This document shows, one piece after another, positions 62,075 through 64,000 of a DNA stretch of 64,000 nucleotides. The DNA lies in NCBI GenBank assembly GCA_029948255.1, contig JALIZF010001922.1:930001-994000 (forward strand). Direction: 5' to 3'. A program made the position numbers and the translations under genes. This DNA comes from Telmatactis stephensoni. Its lineage: Eukaryota; Cnidaria; Anthozoa; Actiniaria; Isophelliidae. How positions within the stretch are numbered: the stretch's first letter is position 1; the number at the start of each line of letters is the position of its first letter. A model generated the notes under the pieces. The model was not told the origin of the DNA, searched no databases, and was given only the letters and a program-made list of their open reading frames with translations.

Positions 62075-64000
62075 CCAATATATTGACCAGTCAATATAAT
62101 AAGGCACATGGAAGCTCGTACAGCGTCTGAACTAGGCCTTAGAGTACATCTGCATGATTAGTAGCTTTATGAGAAACGACCAGAATGGTTCTCAATTCTA
62201 ATTGATGATTGTTCGGAGAGAGGCGTCAACAAAAAGCACGAGCGTGAACGTCAAAGTTCTACACTAGCATAAACAGAGTTAAACTGATTTTCTTTCTTTG
62301 CAAGAAACTTTATTTGTACACTATTGTGCAACACAAATGTGCAACTGTCTCGTAATGAAAGCGCCCTTGTATTCCTTCGATCGACTCGATCACGTTGAGC
62401 TGCGCCCTTCGTAATTCAGCACTTGGCTGCGAGGAAGGGTGATGAGCTACACCAAATTTATTTTATTTTATCAATTACTAAGTTCAAAAGTATCATAGCT
62501 AAAAAAGCTAATTTGGGTTAAGTTAGCTATGGTTATTCGGTTATACTGTATTGAAACTAATGATTTTTTTTTTCAAAAATCACACACAAAAAAGGAGAAA
62601 AAGGGAAAAAAACACACATACCAAAAACGTAAGGTTTTAGAGCTTCGTAGGAGGTACATCAGTATATCAGGAGAGTTAATAATTGCTCATGAGCGATTCA
62701 ATTAATTTTCGTTTAAAGACTCAGCAAGACTTGGTTCTAAGGTCCTCATAATTCCAGATTTTACTCCACTTTGCGTGGAACGGAAAATGATCGTTCAATA
62801 TGAAGGTGCACGTGGTCGCTAAATATAGGAATAATTAGAGTTCACGTTTCAAGTGTTTAAGTATTGGACTAAAAATTAGTACCTTCGATTCAAAATTTGG
62901 TCAAAATTCTTATTGCGCAGATTTTTAGTGTGCAACAAAATAGAATGAATGGTGGTCGAACTCAATGTTGTAATATTTCAATTCAAATTCATTAAAACTT
63001 GCTGAAATTCAACATTATTGTTCCAAGTGTAAAGTTAAAACTAATGTTACTTTAATTTGTTTATCTGTATTTAGATGAGAACGGGAAAAAGTCAAACCAT
63101 TCCTTTTCTTCTCGAAGCTTCGAGAAGGTTCCTAATTCGACTTCTCATAATTTCATGGTCCTGAACAAGCACAAAAAAGGGCTCATTGAGTACTTAAGCA
63201 AATGACAGTTCAATCGTTAGATGTCATACTTCATGGTTCGGTCGTCAGCGAGGTAATGGAGTGCATCCAAAAATCAAGCCTTCTTTGAAAAAACATGTAA
63301 AACAAACAGAAACCTGAACGAAATGTAAAAAATAGTACAAATAAAACTTCTTAAGCTACCCGTCGAAAGTATAAATATTGCTTTACCTAGCAAATAAACC
63401 CCTTTTTTCCATCCAAACTTTTAAGCTGATAATTTTTTGTCTGTTTTGGTAAATTCAATTACATGTTTTTTCTCAAAAAGAGAATTTGTTACAGTACGCG
63501 CTGGAAATCGCGCCAAAATTTCCCGCCTTTTTTCGCGTGGTTCCACTGACGTATGCCACCAGCAACAGGTGATTCAAAATGCAAATGGCGGAACTTTGTT
63601 GATATAGCATTCCATATAAGTACTTCAAAATTACTTATAAGGACTTTTGTGAATATTACTCTTCCATGACTCAAAAGAGCTTATCAATAGTTGAGAGTTT
63701 GGTCACTAAGAAGTTTGAAGTCGCACGGAGTTAAATTTAGAGAAAAATAATTTTGAGAAAGATCTCGCCCAGCCGTTTGAGAAGCGTTTATTCTGTCACA
63801 GTGAGGTAAGCAGTAATTCCAGCTCTGACTCATCTCTCAGCAGGCATTGTATTGGTCGACGACTTTGCGTTGCTAAGTCGGTCTCTGGTTTCCTCATTTC
63901 GCCTGATGTGATTTCAAATCTTGTGAGTATAATTCGGTCGATTGTTACAATGTAATCATTTTGAAAGAAACTTCTGAATGTAGCTGTACGGACTGACGTC

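Larger units (their letters stand above)
56269..64000. other. Intergenic to window end
   Basis: No supportable gene in 7.7 kb. Contains the zinc-finger gene promoter region, a GATTCCGGATTC repeat, a (GA)n array, two tandem repeats at 58.4 and 59.3 kb, and hairpin MITE copy C at 61.8 kb. The stretch from 62.1 to 64.0 kb shows nothing recognisable beyond AT-rich sequence. Confidence 0.5.

Overview
The window looks like nuclear DNA from an invertebrate animal, most likely an anthozoan cnidarian such as a stony coral. It is AT-rich, its genes carry GT-AG introns, and it is crowded with short non-autonomous DNA transposons (MITEs) and microsatellites. No bacterial-style operons are present. The taxonomic call is an inference from overall texture; no marker gene decides it.

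Six protein-coding genes are supported. (1) A complete nine-exon type II phosphatidylinositol 4-kinase runs on the + strand at 3679-16164. Its introns hold a tRNA-derived SINE, several MITEs and a 2.15-kb palindromic foldback element. (2-4) From about 19.5 to 41.3 kb lies a cluster of three paralogous secreted proteins, one on + and two on -. Each has a signal peptide, a conserved N-terminal cysteine domain, a strongly diverged low-complexity linker and dibasic sites. Each ends in a C-terminal domain whose cysteine and 'RP..INEA.C ... AGC.C' pattern matches the IL-17 cytokine fold. All three appear to share an unusual gene structure: the first exon ends exactly at the start codon (ATG followed by GTAAG), a phase-0 intron of about 2 kb follows, and one large exon encodes everything else. 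(5) An intronless phosphagen kinase of arginine-kinase type at 46952-48187 (-) has a lysine-rich tail ending in a CaaX prenylation motif, and Gly where the family has a catalytic Glu. (6) A transcription factor with three C-terminal C2H2 fingers of Sp/KLF spacing lies at 53655-55986 (-). Its reading frame is broken once, at an AAA-TAA sequence.

The remainder is intergenic and repeat-rich. Identifiable pieces include TIR elements with TA, TTAA, 6-, 7- or 9-bp target duplications, several nested insertions whose empty sites can be read from the sequence, and a 600-bp GGAGAA array between the first and second cytokine genes. There are also tetranucleotide and GA arrays, and tandem repeats with units of roughly 12-170 bp. 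I saw no open reading frame for a transposase or reverse transcriptase, so all mobile elements here appear non-autonomous. The region from 56.3 kb to the end contains no gene I can support.

The most interesting system is the IL-17-like cluster: tandem cytokine-like precursors whose ends are conserved while the middle has been replaced by three different cationic low-complexity linkers.
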